DNA from: Actinoplanes auranticolor
GTDB lineage: Bacteria > Actinomycetota > Actinomycetes > Mycobacteriales > Micromonosporaceae
Direction: 5' to 3'
Assembly: GCF_018332655.1 (NCBI RefSeq)
Contig: NZ_BOQL01000066.1
Location: 124,001 to 188,000 of the forward strand
Length of the DNA: 64,000 bases
Of this stretch, positions 1 through 8,055 are shown one piece after another (position 1 is the first letter of the stretch; every line of letters starts with the position of its first letter). The position numbers were made by a program, and so were the translations under genes. The notes under the pieces were generated by a model. It ran no database searches and had not been told where the DNA came from. It saw only the letters and a list, made by a program, of their open reading frames with translations.

Positions 1-1775
1 TTGGCGGCCGGGTTGACGGTCCAGCCGTGGGTGCCGTTGTCGCTGTGGTCGGCGCGCCAGATCCAGGCGTGGTCACCGATCACGTTGTCGCTGTTGATCC
101 GCAGGCTGACCGAGGCCTTACCGGCGATTGCGCCACCGATGCGGAAGAACACGTCGGACAGCACGGTCGGGTTGGCCGCATGGTTGGCCGACGAGCCGGC
201 CGGGCCGACCTCCATCAGCACCGACGAGTTGGTGGTACCGGCGTCGAAGAGCACGCCGGCGACCCGTACGCCGTCGACGTCGGCGACGGTCATCGCGGTG
301 ATGCCGTTCTGCGGGACGAAGGTGGCCAGGCCCAGGCCGAGCACGACCGTGTCGGGCCGGGTCACCGCGAGGGTCTGGTTCAGGTTGTAGACACCGGGGG
401 TGACGAGCAGGTTCCTGCCCGCGGCGAGGGCCGCGTTGATGTTCGCCGCCGTCTCACCGGGCTTGACGATGAAGAACGTGCCGATCGGCAGCGACCGGCC
501 GGCCGGGTTGCCGTTGGCCCACGTGGTGCCGGCCGAGTTGCTGCGCAGGGCAGGGACGAACACCTGGTACGCACCCGCGGAGTCGACGTAGAGGTACGGC
601 TTCTCGGCCACCACCGGCGTCTGGCCGACGGTCGTGTACGGCGGCGTCGGGAAGCTGTTCGCCGGGGCACCCTGGGCGCCGACGAAGACCTGGTTCCAGT
701 TGGAGCCGCTCCAGCTGCCCATCTGCGAGTTGCGGGTGATCCACTGCTGCTGCGAGCCGGACTGGATCTGCCCGTCGATCTTGGTGTCGGCCATGAAGCC
801 GCCGGACGACCAGCCGCCGTCGGAGAGCGCCAGATTGCCGCGGACGTGCATCCGCCGGTACGGCGCCGCCTGCGACACGGCCCAGCGGTCGAGGCCGCCG
901 TTCGGGGTCACCGACAGGCCCTCGGCCGCGCGCCAGAAGTTCTGGGTGGCGTTCTGCGAGCCGTCCGGCCACCAGTCCGCCTCGGTGTGCACGGCACCGT
1001 TGATGTTCACCGCGTCCGGGCTCAGCCCGAGCCCGGCGACCTGGGTGAAGAAGCCGACGTTGGCGTCCACGTTGTACGACCCGGGCTTGAACAGCAGCGC
1101 GTAGCGGGCGTTGCCGAACTGGTTGCGGACCTGCTGGTTGAAGACGGTGTTCAGGCGGTTCTGGACGGTCGCCTGCGACATCGACGGGTCGAAGATCGTC
1201 ACGTTCGGGCCCAGGTCGGGGTTGCCGGTGCCGGGCGGGACCGTCGGCGGGGTCACCGGCGGGGTGGTCGGGGGCGTCGAGGCACCGTTGACCGTCCACT
1301 TCTGGTTGGCGCCGCCGCCGCAGGTCCACAGCTGCAGTTTCGCGCCGTCGGCGAGGTTGTTGTCCTTGATGTCGAGGCACTTGCCGGCCTTGACGTTGAC
1401 CAGGTCCCGACCGGCCGTGTAGGTCCACTGCTGGCTGGTCAGCCCGGCGAAGCAGTCCCACATGTGCACGGCCGCGCCGTCGGTGGTGGCACCGCCGGCC
1501 ACGTCCAGGCACTTACCGAGGCCCTTGAGCGACTTGTCGTCGCCGTAGGTCCAGGTCTGGTTGGGACCGCTCGCGCAGGCCCACATCTGCGGCAGGTTGC
1601 CGTTGGTGGTGGAGCCGTTGGTGACGTCCAGGCACTTGCCGTTGGCGCTGCTCACCACGGAACCGGTGGTGGCCGCCAGGGCGTTGGTGACGCCGACGAC
1701 GCCGAGCACGCCGACGACCAGGGCGGTGACGGAGACGGCCAGGACACGCCGTCGCTTGCGGGGGATGGGGGTCAT
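1..1775 (-). CDS. Secreted GH55-like glycoside hydrolase with N-terminal ricin-B (CBM13) lectin, 3' end cut by window
   Basis: The first 591 residues are visible. A basic signal peptide (about residues 1-35, ending NALAA) is followed by a beta-trefoil lectin (about 36-163) with repeated CLDV/CLDI and QxW motifs, a Thr/Pro linker (about 164-187), and then a large domain beginning near NPDLGPNVTIFDP. That domain contains NQFGNARYALLFKPG, AVHTEADWWPDG and DGGWSSGGFMADTKIDG. These resemble actinobacterial GH55/pectate-lyase-fold exo-beta-1,3-glucanases, which are often mislabelled as adenylyl cyclase or factor 5/8 proteins. The ATG follows an AAGGAAAT Shine-Dalgarno. It lies 16 bases behind the alginate-lyase-like gene, so the two probably form an operon for an extracellular polysaccharide. 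The substrate is inferred; the lectin and secretion signal are directly visible. Confidence 0.65.
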   Translation of the reverse strand, partial: MTPIPRKRRRVLAVSVTALVVGVLGVVGVTNALAATTGSVVSSANGKCLDVTNGSTTNGNLPQMWACASGPNQTWTYGDDKSLKGLGKCLDVAGGATTDGAAVHMWDCFAGLTSQQWTYTAGRDLVNVKAGKCLDIKDNNLADGAKLQLWTCGGGANQKWTVNGASTPPTTPPVTPPTVPPGTGNPDLGPNVTIFDPSMSQATVQNRLNTVFNQQVRNQFGNARYALLFKPGSYNVDANVGFFTQVAGLGLSPDAVNINGAVHTEADWWPDGSQNATQNFWRAAEGLSVTPNGGLDRWAVSQAAPYRRMHVRGNLALSDGGWSSGGFMADTKIDGQIQSGSQQQWITRNSQMGSWSGSNWNQVFVGAQGAPANSFPTPPYTTVGQTPVVAEKPYLYVDSAGAYQVFVPALRSNSAGTTWANGNPAGRSLPIGTFFIVKPGETAANINAALAAGRNLLVTPGVYNLNQTLAVTRPDTVVLGLGLATFVPQNGITAMTVADVDGVRVAGVLFDAGTTNSSVLMEVGPAGSSANHAANPTVLSDVFFRIGGAIAGKASVSLRINSDNVIGDHAWIWRADHSDNGTHGWTVNPAA

Positions 1776-1791
1776 CGATTTCCTTCGGGGA

Positions 1792-2994
1792 TCAGGCGGG
1801 GTTGCCGGCGTGGGTGAGCGTCTCCCACGCCACGAACAGGTTGTTGCTGCCCTGCGGGCGCCGGGCCTCGGTGTAGGTGCCGGTGTTGGCCATCGCGACG
1901 CCGAGCCGGTGGTGCAGGGCGTTGTAGGCGACCTCGCTGATCGGGCCGAGACCCCGGGTCACCGAGCCACCGCAGATCGACGCCGGCACCGCGGCGCCGT
2001 TCTCGATCCGGGTGTGCAGGCCGAGTGCGTGCCGCAGCCGGTCCTGCAGCTCGGGGTAGAGATCGCCGCCCTGGATGCGGGTGGTCTCGGCGACGTGCGC
2101 GATCGCGGAGATGCCGTAGCCGGTGTGCACGAAGTCGCGGCAGGTCTCCTGGGAGAGGCCGTCGACGAAGGTGCTCTGGCCCTGCCAGTAGCCGATCAGC
2201 TCGGCGCGGGTGTCGATGCCACCGGCCGGCGGGTACTTCGGCTGGGCGCCGTCGGCGGTGACGTAGAGGTAGGAGGCGGCGCGCAGCTTGAAGCGGGCGA
2301 CGGCCCGGTCGTAGCTCGCCCGGTCGTCGAGGTGGACGGCGATGCCGACGGCCGCCTCCATCATCGACAGTTCCCAGTTGCCGTTGCTGGCGCTGCCGGC
2401 CAGCACCACGGGCAGGTAGACGGTGCGCAGCATGGTGGCGAACCGGGCCTGGCCGGGCCAGTTCCCGTACGCGTGCTGGATGATCTCCGCCGCCCGCGGC
2501 CAGACCGACCCGGCCCAGGCGGTCTGCAGCGGGCCGTTGCTGCCGGTGTGCGTCCGCAGCGTGGCCGACCAGGCGTCCATCAGCTCGATGGCCTTGGTCG
2601 CGTACGCCGTGTTCCCGCTGATGTACCAGGTCAGCGCGGCGGTGTACGCGGCGATCGCGTCCTCGCGCTCGTCGGTGCAGCCGTTGTTCGGGTTGGAGTA
2701 CGAGCCGCACTCGACGGTCGCGCGGGGCTTCGGCGTACGCGTCAGGGAGGCGTACCGGCTCGCGGCCATCTGGTTGTAGGCGCTGGCCCAGGGCTGGGCC
2801 CGGGCCGCGACCTCGGCCTTGACGAAGTCGAGCTGGGCCCGGCTGAGCAGCACGCCGGGGTGGGAGAAGGCGGCGGCCGTGGCGCGGACGGGGGCCGCGT
2901 CCGCGTTCGCCACGAAGCGGACGCCGGTGGTGGCCACGAGGGCGACGAGCACGGTGCCGGCGGCGAGCAGCAGCCGGCGCGGGGAGTGAGGCAC
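1792..2994 (-). CDS. Secreted alginate-lyase-family protein
   Basis: This 400-residue protein has a Sec-type signal peptide (about residues 1-33, ending NADAA). Its all-alpha body matches the alginate lyase superfamily (PF05426 type). Visible features are FSHPGVLLS, DAIAAYTAALTWYISGN, a conserved NGNWELSMMEAAVGIAV helix and QETCRDFVHTGYGISAIAHVAE with the family's His/Tyr pair. Members cleave or bind uronic-acid polysaccharides outside the cell, but many actinobacterial members have unknown substrates, so alginate itself is not implied. It is the first gene of a two-gene unit with the GH55-like gene. Two LacI-type operator sites lie 127 to 195 bases upstream of its start. Confidence 0.7.
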   Translation of the reverse strand: MPHSPRRLLLAAGTVLVALVATTGVRFVANADAAPVRATAAAFSHPGVLLSRAQLDFVKAEVAARAQPWASAYNQMAASRYASLTRTPKPRATVECGSYSNPNNGCTDEREDAIAAYTAALTWYISGNTAYATKAIELMDAWSATLRTHTGSNGPLQTAWAGSVWPRAAEIIQHAYGNWPGQARFATMLRTVYLPVVLAGSASNGNWELSMMEAAVGIAVHLDDRASYDRAVARFKLRAASYLYVTADGAQPKYPPAGGIDTRAELIGYWQGQSTFVDGLSQETCRDFVHTGYGISAIAHVAETTRIQGGDLYPELQDRLRHALGLHTRIENGAAVPASICGGSVTRGLGPISEVAYNALHHRLGVAMANTGTYTEARRPQGSNNLFVAWETLTHAGNPA

Positions 2995-3120
2995 TGCGGA
3001 CTCCGGATGGGGAACGGGGAACCGGAAGGTGACTTAACAGTTCCGCACTCAACCGTGACGAACGGGACGCGGTCAAGGAGACATCGACGGACTTAAGGAT
3101 GACGAAAGGTTCGGAGGACG

Positions 3121-3132
3121 GAGAGCGCTTTC
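3121..3132. promoter_or_regulatory. Putative LacI-family operator, proximal copy
   Basis: GAGAGCGCTTTC has the CG-centred AGCGCT core typical of LacI-family operators. It is the exact reverse complement of a second copy 46 bases further on. It lies 127 bases upstream of the alginate-lyase-like start and is well placed to control that polysaccharide operon. No LacI gene is adjacent, so the repressor is unknown. Confidence 0.5.
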
Positions 3133-3175
3133 CCTTGCCAGCCACCATGCTCCGGCCTCCGGAACCGGTTACGGC

Positions 3176-3189
3176 GAGAAAGCGCTCTC
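3176..3189. promoter_or_regulatory. Putative LacI-family operator, distal copy
   Basis: GAGAAAGCGCTCTC is a near-palindrome around AGCGCT. Its last 12 bases are the inverted copy of the proximal site. It overlaps the stop codon of the YCII gene to its right. The pair could support DNA looping upstream of the secreted hydrolase operon. Confidence 0.45.
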
Positions 3190-3514
3190 ACGGGGTCAGC
3201 AGCTGCCGGACGTCGATGCGCTGGCGCAGCGGCACACCGCCCGGTCCCGGCGCGGCGGAGACCCGGGCCGCGATCTGCAGCGCACGCTCCTCGGACTCCA
3301 CGTCCACCACGCGGTAGCCGGCCAGTTCCGGCAGGACACCCCGCTCCCCCGCCACCTGATGCGCCCGGCCGCCGAGTCCTTGCGCCTCGACCAGCTCACC
3401 GGCCGCGGCCAGCTCGGCGTCCAGGTCCCGCTGGTAGTCGAAATGGCGGCGCACGTCGGCCGGCGCCCAGGTGCCCATCGCAGTGTGGTGCTGGATCAGC
3501 AGAAACTTCGTCAT
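3188..3514 (-). CDS. YCII-related domain protein
   Basis: This 108-residue protein has the alpha-beta ferredoxin-like YCII fold (DGPF-type). MTKFLLIQHH is the first strand, EGLVEAQGL-like text forms the middle, and GYRVVDVESEERALQIAARVSAAPG is the final strand-helix unit. Such proteins often partner ECF sigma factors or act as small dehydratase-like enzymes; no sigma gene is adjacent here. The ATG before TKFLLI is preferred because the residues upstream lack family character. The gene is divergent from the TetR gene, whose operator lies about 75 bases upstream of this start, so it may be co-regulated. Confidence 0.65.
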   Translation of the reverse strand: MTKFLLIQHHTAMGTWAPADVRRHFDYQRDLDAELAAAGELVEAQGLGGRAHQVAGERGVLPELAGYRVVDVESEERALQIAARVSAAPGPGGVPLRQRIDVRQLLTP

Positions 3515-3587
3515 ACCAGCGGGTCGGGGCGGGCCGGCCGTTCTCGACATGCCACCCGGCTCGCGGGCGACGCACCGCGGCGCGGTG

Positions 3588-3625
3588 ATAGACACTGTCT
3601 ACGTGACCTGGTAGACAGTGTCTAT
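3588..3625. promoter_or_regulatory. Double palindromic TetR operator overlapping the tetR start
   Basis: Two perfect palindromes, TAGACACTGTCTA and TAGACAGTGTCTA, sit 23 bases apart centre to centre. With one flanking base each, they also form a 14-base inverted repeat of one another. The right-hand copy covers the GTG/ATG start region of the TetR gene. This is the expected architecture for autorepression by two TetR dimers. Confidence 0.8.
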
Positions 3626-4181
3626 GCCCGATGACCTGCGGACGCACCTCGTCGCCACCGGCGTCGAGCTGGTCACCGCCGAGGGCACCGAAGCGCTGAC
3701 CCTGCGCGAGATCGCCCGCCGCGCCGGGGTCTCCCACGGCGCCCCCCGCCGCTACTTCCCGACCCACCGCGAGTTGCTGGCCGCCGTGGCCCGGGTCGGC
3801 TACGACCGGCTGTCCGAGCGGGTCGCCGCCCTCGGCGAGCAGAGCGACCCGCGGGCCGGGCTGCTCGCGCTCGGCCGGCTCTACCTGGACTTCGCGCGCA
3901 CCGACCGCGGCATGTTCGAGTTGATGTTCCGCCACGAGCTGCTGCGCGGTAACCAGGAAGGGCTGCGGGAGGCCAGCAAACCGCTGTTCGCCGTCCTGGT
4001 CGGACTGGTCGACCGGGCCCGCCCCGGCCGCGACGACGCAGCCGTAGCCGCCGGGGCCTTGTGGGCCAACCTGCACGGCATCGCGCAGCTGTGGTCCTGG
4101 GGCAGCCTGCAGATGGCGGTGCAGACCGAGGACGCCGACGCGCTGCTGCGCACGGTGATCGACGCCTACGGGGAGACCTGA
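3618..4181 (+). CDS. TetR-family transcriptional repressor
   Basis: This 187-residue protein has an N-terminal TetR helix-turn-helix (about residues 8-52). LTLREIARRAGVSHGAPRRYFPTHRELLAAV shows the canonical recognition helix and the YF following it. The C-terminal half is an all-helical ligand domain of the TetR_C/WHG type (FELMFRHELLR). Translation starts at GTG 3618 or ATG 3624; both fall in the right-hand operator palindrome. Its stop lies one base before the ATG of a PlsC-type acyltransferase, so the two are co-transcribed and the repressor probably responds to a lipid or hydrophobic ligand (inference). Confidence 0.85.
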   Translation: MSMPDDLRTHLVATGVELVTAEGTEALTLREIARRAGVSHGAPRRYFPTHRELLAAVARVGYDRLSERVAALGEQSDPRAGLLALGRLYLDFARTDRGMFELMFRHELLRGNQEGLREASKPLFAVLVGLVDRARPGRDDAAVAAGALWANLHGIAQLWSWGSLQMAVQTEDADALLRTVIDAYGET

Positions 4182-4182
4182 C

Positions 4183-4845
4183 ATGCTGCCGCAGCTCACC
4201 CGCGCTCTGCTCGTCCCGGTGGCCCGGCTGGCCTTCCGGACGGTGGTCGAGGGCCGCGAGCACGTCCCCCGCGAAGGCCCGGTGATCCTGGCCGCCAACC
4301 ACCTGTCGTTCCTGGACAGCTTCCTGATCCCGCTGGTGTCGCCGCGGCGGGTGGCGTTCCTGGCCAAGGCGGAGTACTTCACCCGCCCCGGCGTGCTGGG
4401 CCGGCTGACGGGTTCCACGCTGCTGGGCCTGGGCGCGGTGGCCGTGCCGCGCGGCGAGCACCGGGCGGCGCAGGCCGCCCTGGAGACAGCGCTGGGCGTG
4501 CTGCGTGAGGGCCGCGCGTTCGGCATCCACCCCGAGGGCAGCCGCTCCCGCGACGGCCGGCTCTACCGCGGGCGAACGGGCGTGGCATGGCTCGCGATGG
4601 CCTCGGGGGCGCCGGTCGTACCGGTGGCCGTGCTCGGCACCGACCGCGTCCAGCCCGTCGGCGCCCGGTTCCCGCGGCCCGGCCGGGTCACGGTGCGCTT
4701 CGGCGCGCCGCTGCGCTTCGAGACCCCGGCGGGCAGCGCGGCCCGGGCCCGGCGGGCGGCGACCGACGCCATCATGGCCGAGATCGGGAAACTGTCCGGC
4801 CAGGAGTACGCCGGCTGCTACAACGAGCTGTCCGCCGGGCAGTGA
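4183..4845 (+). CDS. PlsC-type 1-acyl-glycerol-3-phosphate acyltransferase family protein
   Basis: This 220-residue protein is of the lysophospholipid acyltransferase family, which transfers acyl groups to lysophosphatidic acid or related acceptors at the inner membrane. NHLSFLDS supplies the catalytic HX4D motif (about residue 38). The acceptor-binding motif is FGIHPEGSRSRDGRL, and VPVAVLGTDRVQP is the later block. The N-terminus is amphipathic with no clear full transmembrane span. It lies one base downstream of the TetR stop and is therefore translationally coupled to it. The precise acyl acceptor cannot be read from the sequence. Confidence 0.82.
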   Translation: MLPQLTRALLVPVARLAFRTVVEGREHVPREGPVILAANHLSFLDSFLIPLVSPRRVAFLAKAEYFTRPGVLGRLTGSTLLGLGAVAVPRGEHRAAQAALETALGVLREGRAFGIHPEGSRSRDGRLYRGRTGVAWLAMASGAPVVPVAVLGTDRVQPVGARFPRPGRVTVRFGAPLRFETPAGSAARARRAATDAIMAEIGKLSGQEYAGCYNELSAGQ

Positions 4846-4848
4846 GGC

Positions 4849-5805
4849 TCAGCGCAGGGCCGGCAGCACCTTCGCGCCGAAGGTCTCCACGAACGGCAGC
4901 AGATCCTGGCCCACGTGGTGCAGGTAGATCCGGTCGAAGCCGAGCGCCGCGTACCCGCGCAGCCACTCGATGTGGCGTTCCAGGTCGGCCGAGATGTTGA
5001 CGACCTCGCGGACCTGATCGACGGTCACGTTCTTGGAGACGACGTCGAAGTGGTCGACCGTCTCCAGGTCCCAGCAGACCGGCGGCGGGAAGATGTTGCT
5101 GCGCCACTGGTCGTGGGCGATCTTCTCGGCCTCCGCCTCGGTCGGCGCCCAGCTCAGGTGGACCTGCAGGCTGATCGGCCCGCGGCCGCCCGCGTCCCGG
5201 TACGCCGCGATCATCTTGCGCAGCTGCTCCTCGGGCGCGTTCACGGTGACCAGGCCGTCGGCCCAGCCGGCACACCAGGCGGCCGTCTTCGTACTGACCG
5301 CCGCGCCGATCAGTGCCGGGGTCGTCTCCGGCCGGGTCCACAGCCGGGCCCGGTCGACCTTGACCAGGCCGTCGCGGGTGACCTCCTCGCCGGCGAGCAT
5401 GTCGCGGATGACGCCGACGCACTCGAGCAGCCGGGCCTCGCGCACCTCCTTGCGCGGCCAGGGCTCGCCGGTGATGTGCTCGTTGCTGTACTCCCCGCTG
5501 CCCAGGGCCGCCCAGAACCGGCCCGGGTACATGGCACCGAGGGTGCCGATGGCCTGGGCGATGATCGCCGGGTGGTAGCGCTGGCCGGGCGCGTTGACCA
5601 CGCCGAAGGGCAGATTCGTGGCCTGCAGCGCGGCGCCGAGCCAGGACCAGGCGAACGCCGACTGGCCCTGCCGGGCGCTCCACGGCGAGAAGTGGTCGGA
5701 ACACATCGCGGCGTCGAAACCGGCGCGTTCGGCGGCGACCACGGCGGCGAGGAGCTCGGCGGGCGGGATCTGCTCGTGCGAGGCATGGATGCCGTAGTCC
5801 GTCAT
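4849..5805 (-). CDS. LLM-class flavin oxidoreductase (TIGR03885-like, probable non-F420)
   Basis: This 318-residue TIM-barrel protein belongs to the luciferase-like monooxygenase superfamily. The opening GIHASHEQIPPAELL, AAMCSDHFSPWSARQGQSAFAWSWLGAALQ and GRFWAALGSGEYSNEHITG match the subgroup described as probable FMN-dependent, non-F420 oxidoreductases. The substrate is unknown. It ends four bases from the acyltransferase gene, in convergent orientation and with no room for a terminator. It starts 110 bases from the nucleoside hydrolase gene, which diverges from it. Confidence 0.8.
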   Translation of the reverse strand: MTDYGIHASHEQIPPAELLAAVVAAERAGFDAAMCSDHFSPWSARQGQSAFAWSWLGAALQATNLPFGVVNAPGQRYHPAIIAQAIGTLGAMYPGRFWAALGSGEYSNEHITGEPWPRKEVREARLLECVGVIRDMLAGEEVTRDGLVKVDRARLWTRPETTPALIGAAVSTKTAAWCAGWADGLVTVNAPEEQLRKMIAAYRDAGGRGPISLQVHLSWAPTEAEAEKIAHDQWRSNIFPPPVCWDLETVDHFDVVSKNVTVDQVREVVNISADLERHIEWLRGYAALGFDRIYLHHVGQDLLPFVETFGAKVLPALR

Positions 5806-5872
5806 GCCGCAGGTCGTACCCAGCCCGGCCCGGGGACAACCACCACTGACCCGGACGGCTTAGCCTGAGGCC

Positions 5873-5920
5873 ATGAACCGTGGGTTGTCCGGCCGCGTTC
5901 CGCCCGAAACTGCGGCATGA
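5873..5920 (+). CDS. Short upstream ORF (15 aa) coupled to nucleoside hydrolase
   Basis: The ORF MNRGLSGRVPPETAA begins seven bases after a TAGCCT hexamer (5861-5866) that fits an actinobacterial -10 box, so the transcript could be leaderless. Its TGA overlaps the ATG of the nucleoside hydrolase in an ATGA arrangement. The peptide itself is unlike any family I know. A role in feeding ribosomes to the next gene is inferred. Confidence 0.4.
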   Translation: MNRGLSGRVPPETAA

Positions 5921-6834
5921 CCGCCACGCCGATCTACCTCGACTGCGACACCGGCGTCGACGACGCTCTGGCTCTCGCCCTGCTGCTCGCCCGGCGCGGA
6001 TCCGTCCTGGCCGGCGTCGGCACGGTCAGCGGCAACACGACCGCCGGCCAGGCCGCCCGCAACACCCTGGAGCTGCTCGCCCTGGCCGGCCACGACGACA
6101 TCCCGGTGGCCGTCGGGGCCCACCACCCGCTGGCCGGTGACTTCCGCGGCGGCGCGGACCGGGTGCACGGTGGCAACGGCATCGGCGGGATCGAGCTGCC
6201 CGCCGCGACCCGGGCCCCGCAGCCCGAGGTTGCCACCGAGCTGCTGCTCGCACTGGCCCGGCGGCACGCCGGTGAGCTGCGGATCGTGGCGACCGGACCG
6301 CTGACCAACCTGGCATTGGCGCTGCGCCGCGACCCGGACCTGCCCGGGCTGATCCGCGACGTCACCGTCATGGGCGGGGCGGTCCGGGTGCCGGGCAACG
6401 TGACCGGGCGCGCCGAGGCCAACGTCGCCGGCGACCCCGCGGCGGCGGCCGCCGTGTTCGCCGCGGCCTGGCCGGTGACGGTGGTGCCGCTGGACGTCAC
6501 CATGCGGCACCGCTTCGCCGAGTCCGACCGGGCCGCGCTGGCGGCGGGCCCGCCGCTCACGGCGGCGCTGGCCGCGATGCTGACCGGCTACTTCGACTAC
6601 TACGAGCCGGTGCTGGGCGAGCGACGGGTGCCGCTGCACGATCCGCTGGCCGCCGGAATCGCCGTCGGCCTCCTGCAACCGGCGGACGCGCCGCTGGTCG
6701 GGCTGCACGTCGAGCCGGACGGACACCTCGTCGAGGACCACACCGCGGCGCGCAGGACCCGGGTGGTCCTCACCCTGACCGCGGACGCCGCACCCGTCAT
6801 TCTCCGGACCGTCCTCGCGGCGTCCGCGGGCTGA
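5917..6834 (+). CDS. Nucleoside hydrolase (inosine/uridine-preferring family)
   Basis: This 305-residue protein hydrolyses the N-glycosidic bond of nucleosides to free base and ribose. YLDCDTGVDDALALALLL near the N-terminus carries the signature Asp cluster that binds calcium (DxDxGxDD). Later conserved blocks are VHGGNGIGG, ATGPLTNLALAL, VMGGAV, EANVAGDPAAA and PLHDPLA, which supplies the final catalytic His-Asp. Length is normal for the family. No Shine-Dalgarno is evident; translation may instead be coupled to a 15-codon ORF whose stop overlaps this ATG. Base preference cannot be predicted. Confidence 0.88.
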   Translation: MTATPIYLDCDTGVDDALALALLLARRGSVLAGVGTVSGNTTAGQAARNTLELLALAGHDDIPVAVGAHHPLAGDFRGGADRVHGGNGIGGIELPAATRAPQPEVATELLLALARRHAGELRIVATGPLTNLALALRRDPDLPGLIRDVTVMGGAVRVPGNVTGRAEANVAGDPAAAAAVFAAAWPVTVVPLDVTMRHRFAESDRAALAAGPPLTAALAAMLTGYFDYYEPVLGERRVPLHDPLAAGIAVGLLQPADAPLVGLHVEPDGHLVEDHTAARRTRVVLTLTADAAPVILRTVLAASAG

Positions 6835-6867
6835 GCTCCGGCCGGCGGGCGTGCGATCATCGCCCGC

Positions 6868-7308
6868 GTGCCGACCACCGAGTTCCGTCATCGCTTCGCT
6901 GTGCCGGCCCCGCCCGAGCGGATCTACGCCCACCTCGCCGAGCCGGAGAGCTACGTCGGCCTGTCCCCGCTGGTCGTCGCCGTCCGCGACGTCCGCCGGG
7001 CCGGCGACACCGTCTCGTACGTCGCCGTGGAGCGGTTCGCCGCCGGGCCGGTCAAGTACGACAACCTCATCGCCGTGACCATGTCTTTCCCCCGGCCCGG
7101 CCGCCGGGTGGTCAGCGACGTGGTCAGCCCCGGCCGGGTACGCCTGACCGCCACCGTCGACCTGGTTCCCGACGGCGACCGGACACAGGTCACCGAGACC
7201 GTCCGGGTCACGTTCCCGGCGCTGCTGCGGCCGCTCGTGCTCGGCCAGGCCCGCAAGGTGCAGCGGGCCCGGGCGGCCGAGCTGACCCGGCGGATGTCCA
7301 CCGGCTGA
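6868..7308 (+). CDS. SRPBCC-family (START/Bet v1-like) protein
   Basis: This is a 146-residue single-domain protein starting at GTG. FRHRFAVPAPPERIYAHLAEPESYVGLSPLV is the typical first strand and alpha-1 of polyketide-cyclase/SRPBCC proteins. Alternating strands follow (KYDNLIAVTMSFPRPGRRVVSDVV), then a long C-terminal helix (LVLGQARKVQRARAAELTRRM). It probably binds a hydrophobic small molecule; no catalytic motif is visible. It follows the nucleoside hydrolase by 33 bases on the same strand. Confidence 0.72.
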   Translation: MPTTEFRHRFAVPAPPERIYAHLAEPESYVGLSPLVVAVRDVRRAGDTVSYVAVERFAAGPVKYDNLIAVTMSFPRPGRRVVSDVVSPGRVRLTATVDLVPDGDRTQVTETVRVTFPALLRPLVLGQARKVQRARAAELTRRMSTG

Positions 7309-7374
7309 GGGCACCGCGGGGGTGAGGACCGCCGATATGCTGCGGGCGTCGTCCCACCGCACCGGAGGGTCCGC

Positions 7375-8016
7375 ATGACCGATCCGCACGTGGCCCCGCA
7401 CTGGGAGTCGTCCGCGCTGGTCACCATCGACATGCAGCGCGACTTCCTGTCCGGGCGGCCGTACGGGCTGGCCGGCACCACCGAGATCATCCCGTCGCTG
7501 CGCTCGCTGATCGACGCCTTCCGGGCCGCGCGCCGGCCGATCGTCCACATCGTCCGCCTCTACCAGGGTGACGACGTCGACCGGGTCCGGCGCACGCTCA
7601 TCGACGGCGGCGGCGAGCTCGTGCGCCCCGGCACCGACGGCCGGTTGCTCGCGCCCGGGCTGCTGCCCGGCGAAGGGCCCGACCTGGACGACAAACTGCT
7701 GCTGGACGGGCGGGCGCAGGTGCTCGGCCGCGACGAGTACGCCCTGTTCAAGCCGCGCTGGGGCGCGTTCTACCGCACCCCGCTCGACGAGCTGCTGCGC
7801 GGGCACGGCATCGACACCGTGGTCTTCGCCGGCTGCAACCTGCCCAACTGCCCGCGGGCCAGCATGTTCGGGGCCGTCGAGCGGGACTACCGGGTCGTGC
7901 TGGCCACCGACGCCATCTCCCAGGCCAGTGAGCAGGGCTTCCGGGAGGTCGCCGGGATCGGCGTCGTGCTCGTGCCCACCGCGGAGATCGTCGCCCGGGT
8001 CACCACGCCCGGTTGA
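7375..8016 (+). CDS. Isochorismatase-family cysteine hydrolase
   Basis: This 213-residue alpha/beta hydrolase belongs to the isochorismatase/nicotinamidase superfamily. The catalytic triad is visible as Asp in VTIDMQRDFL (about residue 20), Lys in ALFKPRWGAFY and the nucleophilic Cys in the VVFAGCNLPNCPRAS block. It is preceded by a CCGGAGGG Shine-Dalgarno. Members hydrolyse vinyl ethers, amides or carbamates; the insertion LLPGEGPDLDDKLLLDG is not enough to name the substrate. The downstream alcohol dehydrogenase starts 39 bases after the stop and is probably in the same transcript. Confidence 0.82.
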   Translation: MTDPHVAPHWESSALVTIDMQRDFLSGRPYGLAGTTEIIPSLRSLIDAFRAARRPIVHIVRLYQGDDVDRVRRTLIDGGGELVRPGTDGRLLAPGLLPGEGPDLDDKLLLDGRAQVLGRDEYALFKPRWGAFYRTPLDELLRGHGIDTVVFAGCNLPNCPRASMFGAVERDYRVVLATDAISQASEQGFREVAGIGVVLVPTAEIVARVTTPG

Positions 8017-8055
8017 GACCGGGCGCGGCCGGTGCAACGGCCGGAAGGGAGCACC

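Noticed and set aside
1..1775. Label as adenylyl cyclase or coagulation factor 5/8 protein
   Set aside because: No cyclase catalytic residues are visible. The motifs fit a GH55/pectate-lyase-type hydrolase, so the common database label is probably historical.
27..1817. Long plus-strand open frame over the GH55-like gene
   Set aside because: It is an antisense shadow: composition is dominated by V, G, R and A with no domain, while the minus strand shows a signal peptide, lectin repeats and a catalytic domain.
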